DNA from: Micromonospora pattaloongensis
Lineage (GTDB): Bacteria; Actinomycetota; Actinomycetes; Mycobacteriales; Micromonosporaceae
Assembly (NCBI RefSeq): GCF_900107255.1
Contig: NZ_FNPH01000001.1
Location: forward strand, 558,001 to 622,000
DNA length: 64,000 bases
Direction of reading: 5' to 3'
Below the pieces are notes generated by a model that was not told the origin of the DNA, made no database searches, and worked only from the letters and a program-made list of their open reading frames with translations. This document shows positions 1-9,053 of this stretch, in pieces. Position numbers and translations under genes: made by a program. Position 1 is the stretch's first letter; the number at the start of each line of letters is the position of its first letter.

Positions 1-159
1 AAGCAGCAGCTGGTGCTCTACGACATCCAGCGGAAGCGGACGGTGGTGGTGGCCGACGGCGTGGGCAGCGTGCTCACCCGGGCCGGGCTGCTGTGGTGGT
101 CGACGGGCGACAACGAGACGACCAGCTGGCACGCGCTGGACCTGCGCACGCTCGACTGA
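1..159 (+). CDS. C-terminal end of an unrecognised protein (partial)
   Basis: The reading frame is open from the first base and stops with TGA, giving the last 52 residues of a protein whose start lies outside the window. The fragment has alternating short hydrophobic strands, for example LVLYDIQRKRTVVVADG and AGLLWWSTGD. This looks like the closing blades of a beta-propeller or TolB-like repeat protein, but that is inference from pattern only. The stop is followed after 16 nt by the end of the convergent acyltransferase gene. No function can be given. Confidence 0.6.
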   Translation, partial: KQQLVLYDIQRKRTVVVADGVGSVLTRAGLLWWSTGDNETTSWHALDLRTLD

Positions 160-175
160 GCGCCCGGGCCGCGCC

Positions 176-1204
176 TCAGGGGGCGAACGGGTCGGGGCGA
201 CGCTCCAGGAGCCGGTGGAGCGCCTGCTGGATCGTTTCCCGGACCTGGTCGGAGAGGTTGAACACGACCATCGGGTCGTCCGCGTGCTCCATCATGTCGG
301 CGGTCGGGATGGGCGGGCAGAACTCGATCATCCACTTGCTCGGCAGCGGCACCATCCCCAGCGGCCCGAGCCACGGGAATGTGGGCGTGACCGGGAAGTA
401 CGGCAGCCCGAGCAGCCGCGCCAGCGGCTTGATGTCCGCGAGCATCGGATAGATCTCCTCGGCGCCGACGATCGCCGCCGGGATGATCGGGGTGCCCGTG
501 CGCAGCGCCGCCGAGACGAAACCGCCGCGGCCGAAGCGCTGCAGCTTGTAGCGCTGCGAGTAGTGCTTGCCGACGCCCTTGAAGCCCTCGGGGAAGACGC
601 CGACCAGATCGCCGCCGCGCAGCAGCCGCTCCGCGTCCGGGTTGCAGGCGACCGTGCCCCCGGACTTGCGCGCCAGCTCGGAGACGAACGGCATCCGGAA
701 CACCAGGTCCGCGCCGAGCAGCCGCAGGTGACGGCCCTCGGGGTGCCGGTCGTGCAGCGCCGCGGAGAGCATGAGCGCGTCCAGCGCGACGGTGCCGGAG
801 TGGTTGCCGACGACCAGGCCCGCCCCGGTGGTCGGCACGTTGTCGATCCCGAAGACCTCGGTGCGGAACCACTCGCGGTAGAGCAGCCGGAGCACCGGAT
901 GGAACACGTGGTCGTTCAGGTCGGGGTCGAAGCCGAACTCGTCGACCTCGTAGTCGCCGCTGAGGCGACGGCGCAGGAACGCCAGACCCGAGGCGACCCG
1001 ACGGTCCCAGACGTCAGCGGGCTGATCGGCCACGGCGGGTGGCGGCGACCCGGTGGGCCGCTGCCCGTTGCGCGGCGCGGCGTCGGCGTCCGGGGCACCG
1101 GGCACGGGTGGGGGCAGCACGACCCGCTTGCCGTTGATGCCGGCCGGGCCGCCGGGCGAGACCCTACTGTCGCGGCCACGCCGCGGTGCGCGCCGATCGC
1201 TCAT
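176..1204 (-). CDS. PlsC-type (lysophospholipid) acyltransferase
   Basis: This 342-residue protein belongs to the glycerolipid acyltransferase family, which moves an acyl group onto a lysophospholipid or related acceptor at the membrane. The catalytic histidine region reads NHSGTVALD (H135, D142), a spaced-out version of the usual HX4D. The acceptor-site block FPEGFKG lies at residues 204-210, and a Pro-rich motif follows near PVTPTFPWLGP. The first 70 residues are a low-complexity hydrophilic extension. The ATG overlaps the TGA of the upstream epimerase gene (ATGA) and has GAGGAG before it, so the two are translationally coupled. The same pair (galE2-Rv0502 in Mycobacterium tuberculosis, from memory) is conserved in actinobacteria. 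The exact lipid substrate is unknown. Confidence 0.85.
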   Translation of the reverse strand: MSDRRAPRRGRDSRVSPGGPAGINGKRVVLPPPVPGAPDADAAPRNGQRPTGSPPPAVADQPADVWDRRVASGLAFLRRRLSGDYEVDEFGFDPDLNDHVFHPVLRLLYREWFRTEVFGIDNVPTTGAGLVVGNHSGTVALDALMLSAALHDRHPEGRHLRLLGADLVFRMPFVSELARKSGGTVACNPDAERLLRGGDLVGVFPEGFKGVGKHYSQRYKLQRFGRGGFVSAALRTGTPIIPAAIVGAEEIYPMLADIKPLARLLGLPYFPVTPTFPWLGPLGMVPLPSKWMIEFCPPIPTADMMEHADDPMVVFNLSDQVRETIQQALHRLLERRPDPFAP

Positions 1205-2274
1205 GATCGCTCCTCGACAGCGGCCCGCACCCGACGAATGCCGTCCAGGATCGCCGCCTCGGCGGCCGCGAGCTGCTCGGCGCGCACGACCCGGCCGCCG
1301 GCGTGTCCGCGGATGAAGTCGTCGAAGGCGGCGGCGGTGGAGCGCGGGGTGAAGTCGTACTCCTCGATCAGCCGGGTGGTGTCGACCACCCGGCCGTGCA
1401 CGAACAGGTCGACCTGATCGAGGCCGTAGCGTCCGAAGCCGAGGCTCCGGGCGAACCCGGCCGCGGCCGACAGCCCGGGCTCGACGACCGGCACACCGAC
1501 CCGGCCGGCCCGCCGGATGGCCTGGGACAGCGTGAGCACGCCGGCGCCGGCGACGTTGAAGGTGCCGGGGTGCTCCCCGGTCACCGAGCGGTGCAGCACC
1601 TCCAACGCGTCGTCCACGTGTACGAACTGCAACCGCGGGTCGCGCCCGAGCACGGTCGGGACGGCGGGTTGCGCGAAGTACCGGGTCAACGTGGTGTCGA
1701 TCGTCGAGCCGATGAACGGCGCGAAGCGCAGCACGGTCGCGGTCACGTCGGGGCGACGGCGACGGAACCCGCGGACGTAGCCCTCGATGTCGAGGATGTC
1801 CCGGGCGAAACCGCCCCGCGGCACCTCGCGCGGCTCGGTCTCCTCGGTGAAGACCGCGGGATCGCGGAAGGAGGCGCCGTACGCGGCGGTCGAGGAGCGG
1901 ACCACCAGCTTGCGCACCCGCGGCGCCTGCTGACAGGCCGCGAGCAGCTGCATCGTGCCGATGACGTTCTGCTCCTTCATCGCCGCCCGGCCGCCGTGCT
2001 GCGGGTCGGGCGCGGTGAGGACCGCCAGGTGCACGACGGCCTCGGCGTGCAGGTCGGCGATGATCGTGCCCGCCGCGCCAGCCTCGGCGCGGACGCGCTC
2101 GACGCGGTCGAGCAGGGCCGCCAGCTCGGGCGACGGGTCGACCGCGTCGACGCCGACGACCCGCGCGATTCGCGGGTCGTCGGCCAGCCGGGCGGCGACC
2201 CGCGCGCCGAGCGGGCGGCTGATGCCGGTGACGACGACGGTCCCCGGAACTTCCGGGGACCGGTCGACGGTCAA
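1201..2274 (-). CDS. NAD-dependent epimerase/dehydratase (extended SDR)
   Basis: This is a 357-residue extended short-chain dehydrogenase related to GalE. The N-terminal glycine-rich segment is TGISRPLGARVA, a weakened form of TGGxGxxG. Later blocks include VVHLAVLTAP, the SSTAAYG segment that holds the conserved Ser, and QFVHVDD, typical of sugar-nucleotide epimerases. The usual YxxxK is not obvious, so the enzyme may be atypical or non-catalytic. The start chosen is TTG, five nt after a strong GGAGG. The gene is first of a two-gene unit with the acyltransferase (4-nt overlap), which suggests a cell-envelope lipid or glycolipid role; that is inference from context. Confidence 0.8.
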   Translation of the reverse strand: MTVDRSPEVPGTVVVTGISRPLGARVAARLADDPRIARVVGVDAVDPSPELAALLDRVERVRAEAGAAGTIIADLHAEAVVHLAVLTAPDPQHGGRAAMKEQNVIGTMQLLAACQQAPRVRKLVVRSSTAAYGASFRDPAVFTEETEPREVPRGGFARDILDIEGYVRGFRRRRPDVTATVLRFAPFIGSTIDTTLTRYFAQPAVPTVLGRDPRLQFVHVDDALEVLHRSVTGEHPGTFNVAGAGVLTLSQAIRRAGRVGVPVVEPGLSAAAGFARSLGFGRYGLDQVDLFVHGRVVDTTRLIEEYDFTPRSTAAAFDDFIRGHAGGRVVRAEQLAAAEAAILDGIRRVRAAVEERS

Positions 2275-2390
2275 CGTGTCCTCCGGACGGACCGGCCTGG
2301 ACCGGGGCGGTGGAGCCGCGATCTCATCTGGGCCTCCGGAGGTCGACGGGGAGCCGGCGTTACCCGGGCCGGGTCAGGACCCGGCCGCGG

Positions 2391-2492
2391 TCACTTGCCG
2401 AGACGGCGACGCTGGACGCGGGTCTTGCGCAGCAGCTTGCGGTGCTTCTTCTTGGCCATACGCTTGCGGCGCTTCTTGACCACAGAGCCCAT
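2391..2492 (-). CDS. Small ribosomal protein bS22-type (AURKAIP1/COX24 domain), 33 aa
   Basis: A 33-codon gene encodes a very basic peptide that starts [19 protein letters not shown] and ends in RRRLGK. This composition and length match the actinobacterial AURKAIP1/COX24-domain family, known in mycobacteria as ribosomal protein bS22, which sits at the decoding region of the small subunit. A GAAAGG ribosome-binding site lies 8 nt before the ATG. It stands between bldC and the epimerase gene on the same strand, the order seen in many actinobacteria. Confidence is high because nearly every residue fits the family. Confidence 0.93.
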   Translation of the reverse strand: MGSVVKKRRKRMAKKKHRKLLRKTRVQRRRLGK

Positions 2493-2729
2493 ACGACAGC
2501 CCTTTCAACGAACGTGCGGGTCGGGCCGGAAGTCGCGGTGAGGCGACGCCGGCAACCGATCTGGACAGCGGACCGGACCCGCATGGGGGGCGTGGGACGA
2601 CCCGGGGCGTGGTCACGGTCGGGCTCCAGGGTAGCCCGACGGCCTCATCAGCACCAACGCGGCCCCATGGACATGAGTCACCACGCCTGCCCGCGACCCG
2701 CGACGGCGGCGCCGTCGGCGTGGCGATCG

Positions 2730-2942
2730 TCACGCGGACTCCTGGAACGCCCCCCGTAGGTATTCGTGCACCGCGTGCTCCGGCACCCGGAAGGACCGCC
2801 CCACCCGCACGGCGGTGAGCTCACCGGAGTGCACGAGGCGGTAGACGGTCATCTTCGACACCCGCATCACCGTCGCCACCTCGGCGACGGTGAGGAACTT
2901 GACCTCCGACAGCCGGCCATCGGACTGTGGTGATCCGGTCAT
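2730..2942 (-). CDS. bldC: BldC-family developmental regulator (MerR-like DNA-binding)
   Basis: The 70-residue protein is a single winged-helix domain of the MerR/excisionase type. It contains FLTVAEVATVMRVSKMTVYR (helix-turn-helix) followed by the wing GELTAVRVGRSFRVPE. Length and sequence match BldC, which in Streptomyces binds direct repeats cooperatively and holds cells in vegetative growth. It is upstream of bS22 on the same strand with 237 nt between them, in which I see no clear terminator. No strong ribosome-binding site precedes the ATG. Function in this organism is inferred from the family. Confidence 0.9.
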   Translation of the reverse strand: MTGSPQSDGRLSEVKFLTVAEVATVMRVSKMTVYRLVHSGELTAVRVGRSFRVPEHAVHEYLRGAFQESA

Positions 2943-3252
2943 GGCTCACCGATCCATCCCATCCCCGGCGCGTGCCGCCCGGCGGGGATGCTCCGCGCCG
3001 GGGCGGGCAACGCGCGTGTAACTGGAACGGTAGCGGTGCCGCTGTGACCGCCGCGACGGCTTCGGCTACTTGATCATGATCAGTGAAGCGGGGCGGCGAC
3101 GCGGATCGCGGCGCCCGGCGGCCCGGCGGCACCACCGGGCCCACCGGACGGGTGCCCCGAGCCGCTTACGGACGCGGACCGGGACTCCGCGCTGGGAGCA
3201 CGCCCACTATGTCAGGCGCACACCGAGCGCCGGCCACGGCGGTCCCCGCCGG
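2943..3252. other. 310-nt intergenic region upstream of bldC
   Basis: This gap holds the promoter region of bldC (minus strand) and the 3' flank of the metalloprotease gene. A 12-bp palindrome TGATCATGATCA lies at 3071-3082, about 130 nt before bldC. I see no ORF with coding character and no convincing hairpin terminator. Confidence 0.4.
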
Positions 3253-4566
3253 CTACCCCGCCGCTGCCCGCAGGTACGCGACGCAGTCGTCCTGCAGCGT
3301 CGGCCACTCCTCGCCGAACACCTGCCGAGCGGCCGCCTCCGGGGTCGCACCGTCGTGCACCACCGCCGCGAAGAAGGCGAGCAGCTGCCGCTCGCCGAAC
3401 CGGTCGACCAGGTGGCGCACCGCGAGATAGCCGATCGCGTACCGGGCCGTGACGTCCCAGTCGTCGGCCGCCGCAGCCGCCTCGGCCGTCTCCAGCCGGC
3501 CGTTCCACGCGTCCGACTGCAGCAGCCGGCGCAGCTCGGGCAGGCCGTCGTACTGGCGCACCGGCCGGCCACCCGCGCCGGCCAGCTCGGCCATCCCCTC
3601 GACCAGCCACCAGTTGCCGCCGTCGCGGTAGCCCTGATCGGGCAGCGAGGCCGCGTGCGTCAGCTCGTGCCGCAGCAGATCGCCCAGCACCGTGCTGTGC
3701 AGCCGGCCGCCGTTGAGCACCACCTCGTAGTGGCCGCCCCCGACCGCCACCGCGTAGCCGGCCGTCCACGACGGCCGCCCGCCGCCGTACCACCGGCGCC
3801 ACTCCGCGGCCCCCGCGTAGAAGACGCGGTAACGATCCGGGCGCGCCTCGCCCACCGCGTACCGGTCCGCGACCACCGCCGCCGCCTCCGCCTCGGCCAG
3901 CAGCCCGGGCAGCAGCTTCCGGTGCGCGGGCGTCGTCGCCACCAGCGCCCGCCTGCCGACCGCCACGACCAGGTCGCTGACCGCCCACGGGCGCGGCCCC
4001 TCGCGCGCCGACAGCGACGACTCGACCGCGACCATGCGCAGCCGCCCCGCCGCGTCGCGCCAGCGGCTCTCCATCACCACGGGGCCGGTACGGCAGGAGG
4101 CGACCACGAAACAGTGCTGGTAGCTGACCCGGACCCGCCACTCGACGCCGCCGGCCACCCGGATCGGGACCGTGTCCACGCGCGGCTGCCAGGCGGTCAC
4201 CCGCAGGGCGCGCAGCGCCCGGAACTGCCGCTTCAGCGCGCCCGCCGCGGGCGAGGCCGGGTCCGCGACCGCGACGAAGCCACGCTCATCACCGCGGAGC
4301 AGGGCGGCGGCCTGCTGCTGGAGGAGCTCGGCGATCCGCTCCCGCAGCCACGCCTGCGCCACCGGAGTCGGGTCGCCGGGCCGCGGGCTGCGCGCGGGGG
4401 GCGGGGTGGACCGGGCCGCCGCGCCCGCGGCGTCGGGCAACCGATCGACGTACTTCGCCGCCAACCCCACCGGCAACACACAGGCGAGCAGCGTCAACGC
4501 CAGGCCGAGGCCGAGCCAGAGCGGCCACCGTCGGCCGCTCGGACGGTCGCTTCCCGGGTCGGTCAC
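3253..4566 (-). CDS. Membrane-anchored putative gluzincin metalloprotease
   Basis: This 437-residue protein begins with a short cytoplasmic stretch and one membrane helix (about residues 14-37), followed by a Pro/Arg-rich linker, so most of it should lie outside the cell. A zinc-binding HELTH motif is at residues 300-304, and WLVEGMAEL follows, with E323 placed like the third zinc ligand of gluzincins. This is the arrangement of peptidase MA-like and M1-like metallopeptidases. The region before it (about 75-200) resembles an NTF2-like or accessory fold rich in beta strands. No other catalytic family marker is visible. The gene stands alone between bldC and proline dehydrogenase. Substrate unknown. 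Confidence 0.72.
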   Translation of the reverse strand: MTDPGSDRPSGRRWPLWLGLGLALTLLACVLPVGLAAKYVDRLPDAAGAAARSTPPPARSPRPGDPTPVAQAWLRERIAELLQQQAAALLRGDERGFVAVADPASPAAGALKRQFRALRALRVTAWQPRVDTVPIRVAGGVEWRVRVSYQHCFVVASCRTGPVVMESRWRDAAGRLRMVAVESSLSAREGPRPWAVSDLVVAVGRRALVATTPAHRKLLPGLLAEAEAAAVVADRYAVGEARPDRYRVFYAGAAEWRRWYGGGRPSWTAGYAVAVGGGHYEVVLNGGRLHSTVLGDLLRHELTHAASLPDQGYRDGGNWWLVEGMAELAGAGGRPVRQYDGLPELRRLLQSDAWNGRLETAEAAAAADDWDVTARYAIGYLAVRHLVDRFGERQLLAFFAAVVHDGATPEAAARQVFGEEWPTLQDDCVAYLRAAAG

Positions 4567-4623
4567 CGCCGGAGGTTATGGCGAACCGAACGGCGGCGGA
4601 ATCCGCCGTTCAGCCGGACGCGG

Positions 4624-5544
4624 TTACGATCTGGAGGTCAATGCGCGGGCGAAGAACGCCACGTTCGCCGGACGTTCCGCCAACCGGCGCATGAGGTAGC
4701 CGTACCACTGGCCGCCGTACGGGACGTAGACGCGCACCGTGTAGCCCTCGCCGGCCAACCGGGCGTGCTCGTCGGGCCGGACGCCGTACAGCATCTGGAA
4801 CTCGAACTCCTCCGGCGCCCGGTCGAACCACCGCGCGCGGTCCGCCCCGATCGTGATCAGTCGCGGGTCGTGGGTGGCGAGCATCGGGTATCCCTCGCCG
4901 GACATCAGGATGTTCATGCACCGGACGTACGACTTGTCGACCTCCAGCGCCGACTGGTACGCCACCGACTCCGGCTCCGAGTACGCCCCCTTGCACAGCC
5001 GCACCCGCGAACCCGCGGTGGCCAGCTCCCGGCAGTCCGCCTCGGTGCGCCGCAGGTACGCCTGCAGCACCGCCCCGGTGTTCGGGAAGTCGGTCCGCAG
5101 CTTGGTGAGGATGTCCAGGGTGGAGTCGGTGGTGGTGTGGTCCTCCATGTCGAGGGTCAAAGTCGTGCCGGCCTCGCTCGCGGCCACGCAGATCGACCGC
5201 GCGTGCTCGTAGGCGAGCTGCTCGTCGAATTTCTGCCCCAGCGCCGAGAGCTTGACGCTCACGTCGGCGCCGGCCGCCAGGTTGGCGGCGGAGAGCGCGG
5301 TGAGCAGTTCCAGGTAGGCGTCCCGGATCTCGACGGCCTGCTCGGGGATGACGGTGTCCTCGCCGAGGTAGTCGAGGGTGACGGCCAGGCCGCCGGCGGC
5401 GAGCTCACGGGTGGCGCGCAGCGCGTCGTCGGTGGTGGTGCCGGGGACGAACCGGCGTACCACGTCCCGGCTGAACGGGGCCGTCGCGACGACCCGCTCG
5501 ACCCGGGACGAGCGGGAGGCGGCGAGAATGACCGATCGGAGCAT
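4624..5544 (-). CDS. Proline dehydrogenase (monofunctional PRODH)
   Basis: The 306-residue protein is the FAD-dependent TIM-barrel enzyme that oxidises L-proline to pyrroline-5-carboxylate and passes electrons to quinone. Visible family blocks are SVKLSALGQ, TLDMEDHTTTD, VLQAYLRRTEAD, RLCKGAYSEP and FEFQMLYGVRPD, ending with YVPYGGQWYGYLMRRLAERP, which carries the proline-binding arginines. I start at the ATG that gives MLRSVILAAS, because residues before it are not family-like. Length matches the single-domain bacterial PutA1/PruB type. The pyrroline-5-carboxylate dehydrogenase partner is not adjacent. Confidence 0.92.
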   Translation of the reverse strand: MLRSVILAASRSSRVERVVATAPFSRDVVRRFVPGTTTDDALRATRELAAGGLAVTLDYLGEDTVIPEQAVEIRDAYLELLTALSAANLAAGADVSVKLSALGQKFDEQLAYEHARSICVAASEAGTTLTLDMEDHTTTDSTLDILTKLRTDFPNTGAVLQAYLRRTEADCRELATAGSRVRLCKGAYSEPESVAYQSALEVDKSYVRCMNILMSGEGYPMLATHDPRLITIGADRARWFDRAPEEFEFQMLYGVRPDEHARLAGEGYTVRVYVPYGGQWYGYLMRRLAERPANVAFFARALTSRS

Positions 5545-5664
5545 GTGCCGAGCGTAGCGCCCACCGACCCCGCGGGCTGCGGGCACCGGCTGCCGCCCTA
5601 CGCCCTGTTCCTACCGCACTACACGAATCCCCAACCTCCCCCGCGAATCGTCTACCGTTGTCGG

Positions 5665-6210
5665 GTGAACTTCGATGCGTACGCGCGGACCGCGGTCGAA
5701 CTCGTCAACGCTCCGCTGGAGGAGATCGAGGACCTGAAGGCGCTGTTCAGCGACGACAACAGCTGGATGCGCGAGGAGATCACCGACCGCGACGTGGCCA
5801 TCTTCCGGCGCGCGCAGAAACGACTGAGGGACGTGTTCGAGTACGGCACGTCCGGACGCGACGGCGACGCGGTGAACGAGCTGAACGCCCTGCTGGAGAG
5901 CTTCCCGGTGCAGCCGCGCATCTCGGGGCACGACGCCAGCGACTGGCACATGCATGTGACCAGCCGCGGCGCCTCGGTGGCCGCCGAGTACCTGGCCGGC
6001 GCGGTCTGGGGCCTGTCGGTGTGGCTCTGCGAGTACGGCAGCGCCCGATTCGGCGTCTGCGCCGACGACCGCTGCGGCAACGTCTACCTGGACACGTCGT
6101 CCAACTGCTGCCGCCGCTTCTGCTCGGAGCGCTGCGCGACGCGTTCCCACGTGGCCGCGCACCGCGCCCGCAAGCGCGCGGCGGAGGAGCAGCTCACCCC
6201 GGTCTCCTGA
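5665..6210 (+). CDS. CGNR zinc-finger / ABATE-domain regulator
   Basis: This 181-residue protein has an N-terminal helical ABATE-like domain (about 1-130, with HMHVTSRG as its hallmark) and a C-terminal zinc finger with C-rich spacing: CADDRCGNVYLDTSSNCC, then RRFCSERC and SHVAAHRARKR. Such proteins are actinobacterial transcriptional regulators thought to bind DNA through the finger. The GTG start at 5665 follows a TACCGT -10 (5653-5658) by 6 nt, so the mRNA is probably leaderless. It is a single gene divergent from proline dehydrogenase, which makes that gene a possible target; this is inference only. Confidence 0.82.
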   Translation: MNFDAYARTAVELVNAPLEEIEDLKALFSDDNSWMREEITDRDVAIFRRAQKRLRDVFEYGTSGRDGDAVNELNALLESFPVQPRISGHDASDWHMHVTSRGASVAAEYLAGAVWGLSVWLCEYGSARFGVCADDRCGNVYLDTSSNCCRRFCSERCATRSHVAAHRARKRAAEEQLTPVS

Positions 6211-6281
6211 ACGGCCGGGCCGCCAACGCCGGGGCGGGCCGGAACGCCGGGATGCGACGGCACGCGGGCGCGCACCGGCAG

Positions 6282-7085
6282 CTAGCGGACCGGGGCGGGG
6301 GCGGCCAGGTGCTCGCGGGCGAACTCCAGCGAGGCCCGCAGGTCCGCCTCCCGGACGGCGCGGCTCTTCGCGCCCCTGGTCGCGACCTCGACCGCGACCG
6401 CGCCGGTGAAGCCGCGGGCCGCGAGCGAGGCGAGCAGCTCGGCGCAGGGCTGCGTGCCCCGCCCGGGCACCAGGTGCTCGTCGCGCCCCTCGCCGGTGCC
6501 GTCGCCGAGATGCACGTGCGCCAACTGCGCGCCCATCGCGTCGGCCATCTCCAGCGCGTCGCTGCGGGACGCCGCGCAGTGCGACAGGTCGAGGGTGTAC
6601 GCGTCGTAGCCGGTGTCGGTGGGGTTCCAGCCCGGCACGTACGGCACGAACTGGCGGCCCGCCATCCGCACCGGGTACATGTTCTCCACAGCGAACCGCA
6701 CGTCGGGGTGGTGGCCGGCGAGCCGGCCCAGCCCGGTGGCGAACGAGCGCGCGTAGTCGCGCTGCCAGGTGAAGGGTGGGTGGACGACGACCGTGGGCGC
6801 GCCGAGCGTCTCCGCGAGGACGGCGGAGCGGCGCAGCCGCTCCCACGGGTCGGGGCTCCACACCCGCTGGGTGACCAGCAGGCACGGCGCGTGAACCGAC
6901 AGGACCGGCACCCCGTAGTGCTCGGCGAGGCCGCGCAGCGCCCCCGCGTCCTGGCTCACCGGGTCAGTCCAGACCATCACCTCGACGCCGTCGTAACCGA
7001 GCGTCGCCGCCATCTCGAAGGTCGCCGCCGTCGGCTCGGGGAAGACCGACGAACTGGAAAGCAGGACCGGGGCTCGGGCAGTCAC
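6282..7085 (-). CDS. Sugar phosphate isomerase/epimerase (xylose-isomerase-like TIM barrel)
   Basis: The 267-residue protein belongs to the AP_endonuc_2 TIM-barrel superfamily. Typical barrel strands and metal ligands are seen in [58 protein letters not shown] and VAVEVATRG. The GTG start follows TACCCT by 7 nt on the minus strand (7098-7093), indicating leaderless transcription. It lies downstream of the Ppx/GppA gene on the same strand, an order also found in mycobacteria (Rv0496-Rv0498, from memory). The true substrate is not predictable from sequence. Confidence 0.85.
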   Translation of the reverse strand: MTARAPVLLSSSSVFPEPTAATFEMAATLGYDGVEVMVWTDPVSQDAGALRGLAEHYGVPVLSVHAPCLLVTQRVWSPDPWERLRRSAVLAETLGAPTVVVHPPFTWQRDYARSFATGLGRLAGHHPDVRFAVENMYPVRMAGRQFVPYVPGWNPTDTGYDAYTLDLSHCAASRSDALEMADAMGAQLAHVHLGDGTGEGRDEHLVPGRGTQPCAELLASLAARGFTGAVAVEVATRGAKSRAVREADLRASLEFAREHLAAPAPVR

Positions 7086-7160
7086 GTGTGCCAGGGTAGC
7101 CCGGCCGCCGAAACGGCACAGGGATAGAACATCTCAAACGAACCATAACTGCGGGTCGGC

Positions 7161-8108
7161 TCACACCGGATCGAGATGGTCGAGTCGCCGCAGAATCACC
7201 CCTTCGCGCAGCGCCCACGGGCAGATCTCCAGCTCCTCGACGTCGAGCCGCCGCATGGCGGCCTCGGCCACCACCGCGCCCGCGAGCAACTGGTCCGCCC
7301 GCCGCGGGCTCACCCCCTCCAGCTCGGCGAGCTGAGCCGGCGGGATGTGCCGGATGAACCCGAGCACCTGCCGCAGCCCGGTGGCCGACAGCGTGCGTCG
7401 CACCCACAGCCCGGCGCGCGACGGCGCCGCCCCGGCGAGGCGGGCGAGCGTGCGGAACGTCTTCGAGGTGGCGACCGGCCGGTCCCAGCCCACCCCGACG
7501 GCCTTCTCCACCACCGGGTCGAGCAGCGCGTCGACGTACTCCCGCAGCTCCTCCACCGCCGCCGCCGGCGGCGGCCCGTCGGGGTTCCCGGGCGCCGCGT
7601 CCCGCAGCCGGCGGGTCAACCGGCCGGCGCCGAGCGGCAGCGAGAGCGCGACATCCGGCTCCTCGTCGAGGCCGGCCGCGATCTCCAGCGAGCCGCCGCC
7701 GATGTCCAGCGTGAGCAACCGCCCCGCCGACCAGCCGAACCACCGCCGCACGGCGAGGAACGTCAGCCGCGCCTCGTCCGCGCCGGAGAGCACCTGCAGC
7801 TCCACGCCGGTCTCGGCGCGGACCCGCGCGAGCACCTCGGCCGAGTTGGTGGCGTCGCGGACGGCCGAGGTGGCGAACGCGATCACGTCCGCCGTCTCCA
7901 GCCGCTCCGCCGCGGCGCGGACGGCGGCCACCGCCTCCACCAGCGCGTCGGCGCCGGCGTCGCTCAGCTCGCCGTTCGGACCGATCCGCTCCGCCAGCCG
8001 CAGCACCGCCTTCTCGGAGTGCGCCGGCCACGGGTGCGCGCCGTGATGCGCGTCCACCACGAGCAGGTGCACGGTGTTGGAGCCGACGTCGAGCACACCC
8101 AGTCGCAT
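7161..8108 (-). CDS. Ppx/GppA exopolyphosphatase family phosphatase
   Basis: This 315-residue protein has the sugar kinase/actin fold of Ppx/GppA enzymes, which remove phosphate from polyphosphate or pppGpp. The first phosphate-binding loop is [16 protein letters not shown], and the second is [23 protein letters not shown] lies between them. At about 315 residues it is the short, two-domain form without the HD C-terminal part, like mycobacterial PPX1. The ATG at 8108 is 7 nt after TAGGGT (8121-8116), so it is probably leaderless; the alternative TTG two codons upstream would touch that -10 element. It fits the phosphate theme of the region. Confidence 0.9.
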   Translation of the reverse strand: MRLGVLDVGSNTVHLLVVDAHHGAHPWPAHSEKAVLRLAERIGPNGELSDAGADALVEAVAAVRAAAERLETADVIAFATSAVRDATNSAEVLARVRAETGVELQVLSGADEARLTFLAVRRWFGWSAGRLLTLDIGGGSLEIAAGLDEEPDVALSLPLGAGRLTRRLRDAAPGNPDGPPPAAAVEELREYVDALLDPVVEKAVGVGWDRPVATSKTFRTLARLAGAAPSRAGLWVRRTLSATGLRQVLGFIRHIPPAQLAELEGVSPRRADQLLAGAVVAEAAMRRLDVEELEICPWALREGVILRRLDHLDPV

Positions 8109-8185
8109 GGGCAAGACCCTAGGGCCAACCGGGCCGAGCTGCGCGTTGACGGGCCGGCCGGTGGGATGCGGCGTACGCTGGCCCA

Positions 8186-9049
8186 GTGGTGAGCCGTGAC
8201 GAGCTACGCGTACTGGTCGAAGACCCCGATGAACCCCGCAGTCGGGAAGTTCCTCTCGATTTCCCCCGCGAGTGGATCGAGTTCACCGACCCGGCGGACA
8301 CCAAACACCTGATCCGGGCCGACCTGACCTGGTTGCTCTCCCGCTGGACCTGCGTCTTCGGCAAGGCCTGCCACGGGATCATCGCCGGCCGCGCCGGCGA
8401 CGGCTGCTGCTCGCACGGCGCCTTCTTCACCGACTCCGACGACGAGCAGCGGGTGAAGTCGGCCGCCAAGCGGTTGACCCCGCAGACCTGGCAGCACTAC
8501 CGGCGTGGGTTCAAGAACTACACGGAGATGGACACCATCGACGGGAAGACCCCGGCCCGGCGCACCGCCACCCAGGCCGACGGCGGGCCCTGCGTCTTCC
8601 TGAACGACGCCGACTTCCCGGGCGGCGGCGGGTGCGCCCTGCACGCCCAGGCGCTGCGCGACGGCGTGCACCCGCTGGAGTACAAGCCGGACGTCTGCTG
8701 GCAGCTGCCGGTCCGCCGCGACCAGGAGTGGAGCAAGCGGCCGGACGGGACCAAGGTGCTGATCTCGACGCTGACCGAGTTCGACCGGCGCGGTTGGGGC
8801 GCCGGCGGACACGACCTGCACTGGTGGTGCACCTCGTCGCCGGAGGCGCACGTGGGGCGCGAGGCGATGTACCTGTCGTACGAGCCGGAGCTGACCGCCC
8901 TGGTCGGCAAGGCGGCGTACGCGAAGCTCGCCGAGCTGTGCGCGGCGCGGGCCCGGCGCGGGCTGGTGGCTCCGCATCCGGCGACGCCGCGCCGTAACCC
9001 GCCGACCGCGCGGGGCGGGCGCGAGCCGGCCAGCCCCCGGCAGCCGTGA
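8186..9049 (+). CDS. Conserved Cys-rich protein of unknown function
   Basis: The 287-residue product has two cysteine clusters: [11 protein letters not shown] followed by GDGCCSHG near residues 53-77, and GGPCVFLN with GGGGCALH around 135-155, plus DVCW later. The spacing suggests a bound metal or Fe-S cluster of the YkgJ type, but I cannot name a family with confidence. The last 30 residues are a Pro/Arg-rich tail. The GTG at 8186 follows TACGCT (8174-8179) by 6 nt, a leaderless signature, and it is divergent from ppx with about 50 nt between the two -10 elements. A similarly placed gene (Rv0495c, from memory) suggests long-standing linkage to ppx and regX3. Confidence 0.7.
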   Translation: MVSRDELRVLVEDPDEPRSREVPLDFPREWIEFTDPADTKHLIRADLTWLLSRWTCVFGKACHGIIAGRAGDGCCSHGAFFTDSDDEQRVKSAAKRLTPQTWQHYRRGFKNYTEMDTIDGKTPARRTATQADGGPCVFLNDADFPGGGGCALHAQALRDGVHPLEYKPDVCWQLPVRRDQEWSKRPDGTKVLISTLTEFDRRGWGAGGHDLHWWCTSSPEAHVGREAMYLSYEPELTALVGKAAYAKLAELCAARARRGLVAPHPATPRRNPPTARGGREPASPRQP

Positions 9050-9053
9050 GCGG

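Noticed and set aside
1201-2274. Calling the epimerase GalE (UDP-glucose 4-epimerase)
   Set aside because: The glycine motif is weakened and no YxxxK pair is evident, so a specific UDP-sugar reaction cannot be supported.
3071-3082. Palindrome TGATCATGATCA as an operator of bldC
   Set aside because: It is a simple repeat of TGATCA with no second copy or promoter element at a useful distance; kept only as an intergenic note.
3070-6210. A plus-strand open frame of over 1000 codons
   Set aside because: It runs antisense through the metalloprotease and proline dehydrogenase genes, has Arg/Pro/Gly-rich random composition, and only its end coincides with the real CGNR gene.
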